Origin: Candidatus Pantoea bituminis
GTDB taxonomy: Bacteria; Pseudomonadota; Gammaproteobacteria; Enterobacterales; Enterobacteriaceae
Assembly: GCF_018842675.1 (NCBI RefSeq)
Contig: NZ_JAGTWO010000005.1
Location: 124,001 to 188,000, forward strand
Reading direction: 5' to 3'
Length of the DNA: 64,000 nucleotides
Position 1 is the stretch's first letter. Every line of letters starts with the position of its first letter. The notes beneath the pieces were generated by a model. The model was not told the DNA's origin. It was given only the letters and a program-made list of their open reading frames with translations, and made no database searches. The position numbers and the translations under genes are program-made. Below, piece after piece: positions 60,268 to 64,000 of the stretch.

Positions 60268-62420
60268 TTACACCTGATAACCGAATGTGCGGCCCGGCAA
60301 ATCGACATGCGTACTCAAAATGGTTTCTGAGGCGTTTTTGCCCAACAAAACCTGATAACGTCCTTGCTCAATCAGCCATTGCGATTGATCTTCATCCCAG
60401 CAAGCGATCACCCGCGGCTCAAGCGTTAAGCGAACCTGACGACTTTCCGCAGGCTGTAACTCCACACGCTGGAAGGCTGCCAGACGTGATACATGACGTT
60501 GATCTGCTGGATGAAGATAGATTTGCAGCACGTCAGCACCCGTTCGCTGACCGCTATTGGTTACAGTCAGCGTCACGTTGATGTCTGAGCCTTCTGCCGT
60601 GACGTTGAGATCAGAATAATCAAAGGACGTATAAGAAAGGCCGTAACCAAAAGGGAACAGCGGCGTTTGCTGTGTGCGCATAAACCAACGATAGCCAACG
60701 TCTGAACCTTCTACATCGTAATCCACAGGGATAATTCCGCCTTTAACGGGCATCCCCGGCAGCGAAGTGGTGCTTTCAGGATCGGTTTGCTCAGGATGTG
60801 GCAGTTGTGCTTCTGAGGCTGGGAACGTAATCGGTAAACGTCCTGATGGATTAACCCGCCCAAACAGAACGCCGGCGATAGCTTCGCCCCCGCCCGAGCC
60901 GGGATACCAGGCTGCAACGACCGCCGCTACCGCATCTAACCACGGCATCGTCACTGGACCGCCCGTTTCCAGCACCACGATGGTTTGCTGGTTTTGCGCC
61001 GCAATCGCCTGAATCAACAGGTTCTGCTCATCGCTGAGCGAAAGGCCCTGCGCATCCAGCGCTTCCGATCGCCACTCTTCCGCAAAGACAATCACTGCGT
61101 CAGCTGTGCGCGCCTGTTCAGTGGCTTCTGCAATATCTTCACCGCTGAGATAAGTGACTTCTGCCGCGCCTGATTCTGCACGTATCCCCAAAGCGGCGAA
61201 GAGGGGTGAAACACTTTATCGGTCTGGATGCCCATAAAATCTACACCCGGCAAGCGCAAACTGCCCACCGGCGTGACCGCAGATGAACCGCCTCCGGACA
61301 ATACGCCATGATCGGCATGGGCGCCCACCACCAATAGTTTGGCCGCGCCCCGTTTTAGCGGCAGCGTTTGATGACTATTTTTTAATAGCACAATGCCCTG
61401 CTCAGCTTCGCGCTGGGCGAGAAGACGATGGGCCATATAATCAATATCGCCGTGCGGTTGTGCCGGATGTTCGATGACACCCACAGTAAACAAGCTGCGT
61501 AAGATGCGCCGCACCATGTCATCAATACGGCTTTGTGGCACCTCACCTGCCGTCACAGCATCCTTAAGCGGCTGATCAAACCAAACCTGCTGATCGAGAT
61601 TGGCACCCGATTGTACATCCAGCCCAGCAAGCGCAGCTTTAGCGGCTGAATGCGTGGCGCCCCAATCTGACATCACCCAGCCGGGATAATGCCAATCCCC
61701 TTTCAGCACATCATTCAGCAAAAAGGCGTTCTCTGTAGCCCATTCGCCATTCACCAGGTTGTAACCTGGCATCACCGATCCGGGTTGACCGATCTCATTG
61801 GCAATCTCGAAAGCCAGCAAATCTGATTCACGCATTGCGGATTCACTCAGATTAGAGCTGACCACCACGCGCCCGGTTTCCTGAGGATTAACAGCAAAAT
61901 GTTTGACGGTAGAAACCACATGCTGCGACTGAATGCCGCGCACCGAATGACCAGCCATGACACCGGTAAGCACGGGATCTTCAGAAAGATATTCGAAGTT
62001 GCGCCCGCCGCGCGGCTCGCGAATCAGATTGGCGCCACCCGCCAACTGCACATTGAAGCCCTTAGCAAAAGCTTCACGCCCCACCATTTCGCCGGTGCGC
62101 TCCGCCATTTCAGGGTTAAACGTAGCGGCGAGCAACAAGCCCGACGCCAGCGCGGTCGCGTTATCACCAGGTCGTACGCCGCCTAACGCCGTGATGCCAA
62201 GACTGGCGTCACTTTGCTGCATGGCGGGAATACCCAAGCGGGAAATGCCGGGATAATAAGCCGCTGAACCAATCGCACCGTCTGGTAGCGTCTCATCATC
62301 TAAGGGGATCGCCATAGGTCCCGAAAGCCAGGCGAACTTCTCCTCTTCCGTCATGGCTTTCAGTACTTTGTCAGCTTTTTCGTCCGCCGTCAGTCCAGCT
62401 TCTTGCCAATCGAATCTCAT
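60268..62420 (-). CDS. GH3 beta-glucosidase, frameshifted
   Basis: GGAGAGACA precedes the ATG at 62420. The N-terminal barrel has the nucleophile Asp in GWVMSDWGATHS and the substrate motif VKHFAVNPQE; the C-terminal alpha/beta sandwich and fibronectin-like domain (LPFGYGLSYTSF-type segment FPFGYGLSYTSFDY) follow. One missing base in the four-G run at 61203-61206 breaks it; repair gives FHPLFAALGIRAESG and about 717 aa. No signal peptide, so it is cytoplasmic. Divergent from a LacI regulator. Confidence 0.9.
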
Positions 62421-62725
62421 TGTCTCTCCTTGCTGCGATTCCCTGAGCGATAGGAAATCACCCGTAAAAAATGGGCAGTTGCCTAAAAACATGGTTCAAA
62501 AAGGGAATTTAATCAAACAGATGCGCATTAATGGTCAACGTACGCAGCGTCAAAATTCGTTGAACAAGGAGACAAACGCGTCAATACGCAGCGTTAAAGT
62601 CACATGCCGTTTTGGGATCGATCAAGATAAATTGTGCGACGTGAACAGTGATTGCACCTGACGAAAGCACAGGCTACATTGCGATTCTCTAACCTCAAAT
62701 AAACCTCAAAAAAGCCCTGCAATTT

Positions 62726-63742
62726 ATGCCTAAATTTACCCTGAAACAGATCGCCGCGCAGTCTGGTCTGAGTCTCGCCACCATTGATCGCGCATTGCAT
62801 AATCGCGGCAAAGTGCATCCACAAACTCAACATCGCATCCAACAAGCTATTGCTGATTTAGAACTGCTGCAAAAAGCGGGACTCGCGAAAGGCAGAACGC
62901 TTTATTTTGATGTGATCATGCATACGCCTGATCGCTTTCGCGAACTGGTGCGAGAAGCCTTTAGCAGCCAAATTGCCGGTTTTTCTTCTTTCAAAATTCA
63001 GCTGCGCTTTCATTGCAGCGAAAACATGACGATTGATGAGATCAACACAGTATTGAAGAAATGCGCGGTCCACAGCCACGGCGTAATTTTAAAAGCCACC
63101 AATTCAGAACAACTCATTCCAACTATTGATGCCCTGATGAAACAGCGAGTCCCGCTGGTAACAGTGATGTCCGATATTCCGTCCAGCGCACGATTGCGCT
63201 ACATCGGCATGGAAAATGTGGATGCGGGCAAGGCCGCTGCGTTCCTGATGGCAAAATGGCTGCGGGTTGAGAAGTCACACATTATGGCGATCACGGGCAG
63301 TAAGGAATTTATTGGCGAACAAGAGCGTATAGAAGGATTTGTTGCCGCCATGCAGCAATTTGCCCCACAACATCGTGTCAGCGTTGTCGCCGGCGGTTTT
63401 GGGCTTGATCATTTAACTTATCAATCAGTAACCGATTTTCTTACCTCTCATCCTGAAACCGATGCAGTTTATACCGTTGGCGGCGGCAATGCGGGTATTC
63501 TGCGCGCGTTTGACGAGCAACGGATTTTAATTAACACCTTTATTGGTCACGACCTCGATCGTGAAAACCGTGCCTTGATGCAGGCGGGCAAAATAGATGC
63601 GTTGATTGAACATAATTTGCAGCTGGATGCTCAACACGCTTTCAAGGCGTTACTGGAATTTCACGGCTTTATCCCCAAAACGGAAAGCGCAGCACCCTAC
63701 TCTAAAATTAATATTATTACGCGCTACAACATGACGACCTGA
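62726..63742 (+). CDS. LacI-family regulator beside the GH3 gene
   Basis: 338 aa. Helix-turn-helix FTLKQIAAQSGLSLATIDRALHNRGKVHPQTQ, where ATIDRAL replaces the more common ATVSRVL; this and the periplasmic-binding-type ligand domain with VYTVGGGNAGILRAF place it with sugar-binding LacI proteins of the ribose/inositol-binding type. Divergent from the GH3 beta-glucosidase and likely its regulator. Confidence 0.88.
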   Translation: MPKFTLKQIAAQSGLSLATIDRALHNRGKVHPQTQHRIQQAIADLELLQKAGLAKGRTLYFDVIMHTPDRFRELVREAFSSQIAGFSSFKIQLRFHCSENMTIDEINTVLKKCAVHSHGVILKATNSEQLIPTIDALMKQRVPLVTVMSDIPSSARLRYIGMENVDAGKAAAFLMAKWLRVEKSHIMAITGSKEFIGEQERIEGFVAAMQQFAPQHRVSVVAGGFGLDHLTYQSVTDFLTSHPETDAVYTVGGGNAGILRAFDEQRILINTFIGHDLDRENRALMQAGKIDALIEHNLQLDAQHAFKALLEFHGFIPKTESAAPYSKINIITRYNMTT

Positions 63743-63750
63743 TCGCGAAG

Positions 63751-63780
63751 ACGACATCAGGCTTAGTGGCCTGATGTCGT
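63751..63780. terminator. bidirectional terminator
   Basis: ACGACATCAGGC pairs perfectly with GCCTGATGTCGT (12 bp) around TTAGTG between converging genes. Confidence 0.85.
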
Positions 63781-63801
63781 GCGGTAAGAAAAGGAGAATG
63801 T

Positions 63802-64000
63802 TTAAACGGATTTTTTCAGCGGTACTTCTTTCAAAAACCACGATAACGCAAAAGCGGATAACATCATGCAACCGCCCAACAGGAACGCAGCATGAATGCC
63901 TTGACCAAAAGATTGCAGATAGGCTTCTTTAATTTCCGAAGGCAAATGATGTATCGCAACCGGGTTCATCCCATGCGGCAGTTCGGTTCCTTCAGCGATG
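63802..64000 (-). CDS. C-terminal end of an EmrB/QacA-type (DHA2) MFS transporter, cut by window edge
   Basis: The frame is open to the right edge. The visible 65 residues end in a TM helix and the tail ALSWFLKEVPLKKSV, the typical C-terminus of 14-helix DHA2 drug exporters, preceded by a periplasmic-type loop with FGQGIHAAFLLGG. Start and full length lie outside the window. Confidence 0.8.
   Translation of the reverse strand, partial: IAEGTELPHGMNPVAIHHLPSEIKEAYLQSFGQGIHAAFLLGGCMMLSAFALSWFLKEVPLKKSV

Overview
The window reads as an accessory-gene region of a gamma-proteobacterium of the order Enterobacterales, most like the Erwiniaceae (Pantoea/Erwinia type). This is an inference from close resemblance of many products to E. 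coli/Salmonella families (AscGFB, SotB, YciT, UmuD/UmuC, YcgZ/AriR, IroN), from the small regulators, and from Pantoea-like sugar oxidation genes. No rRNA, tRNA, ribosomal, replication or central housekeeping gene was found in 64 kb. That fits a megaplasmid or a plastic chromosomal region, but no replicon type can be fixed. No CRISPR array and no insertion sequence were seen.

Layout. 0-6.3 kb: end of an MmgE/PrpD gene, then a minus-strand operon of a polar amino-acid-type ABC importer with a cytoplasmic BisC/TorZ-type molybdoenzyme. 6.8-12.8 kb: a lone tyrosine integrase, a Fur-boxed IroN/FepA-type catecholate siderophore receptor, a ParD-like/methionyl aminopeptidase pair and a MASE2-GGDEF protein. 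13.5-22.2 kb: a coherent gluconate/ketogluconate module with an MFS carrier, 2-hydroxyacid dehydrogenase, GntR/IdnR-like LacI regulator, gluconate 5-dehydrogenase, gluconokinase and a three-subunit periplasmic GMC dehydrogenase with triheme cytochrome c. 22.5-25 kb: siderophore-interacting protein with a Fur box, a membrane protein and an Asp/Glu racemase-family protein. 25.3-27.9 kb: a string of very small unknown genes, each closed by a hairpin. 28-38 kb: MFS/IclR, YahK-like alcohol dehydrogenase/HxlR, XRE/SDR, sugar phosphatase, DUF1479, yciT and sotB. 38.6-43 kb: AraC/GPH permease/GH42 beta-galactosidase. 43.4-48.3 kb: GGCT, DUF1471 protein, dienelactone hydrolase, OprD porin and LysR. 48.4-57.3 kb: umuC and umuD, each with its own LexA box and 7 kb apart, around the ascG-ascF-ascB beta-glucoside locus, an NlpC/P60 lipoprotein and a Gfo/Idh/MocA oxidoreductase. 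57.8-60.1 kb: five small YmgA/YcgZ/AriR-family proteins. 60.3-64 kb: GH3 beta-glucosidase, LacI regulator and the end of an MFS transporter.

How the genes work together. The 13.5-22.2 kb block can oxidise gluconate to ketogluconate in the periplasm, import it, reduce it back to gluconate and phosphorylate it to 6-phosphogluconate. Perfect CRP half-site pairs precede its three transcription units, and two of them share an additional 13-bp-period direct repeat. The 2-kb siderophore receptor and the siderophore-interacting protein both sit behind Fur-like boxes. Several loci (asc, GH42, GH3) handle plant-type glycosides.

Quality warning. At least 18 frameshifts break 17 genes. Every one is repaired by adding one base to a short homopolymer, and all are deletions. 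This is the signature of homopolymer under-calling in the assembly rather than biological decay. These genes are annotated over their full repaired span.
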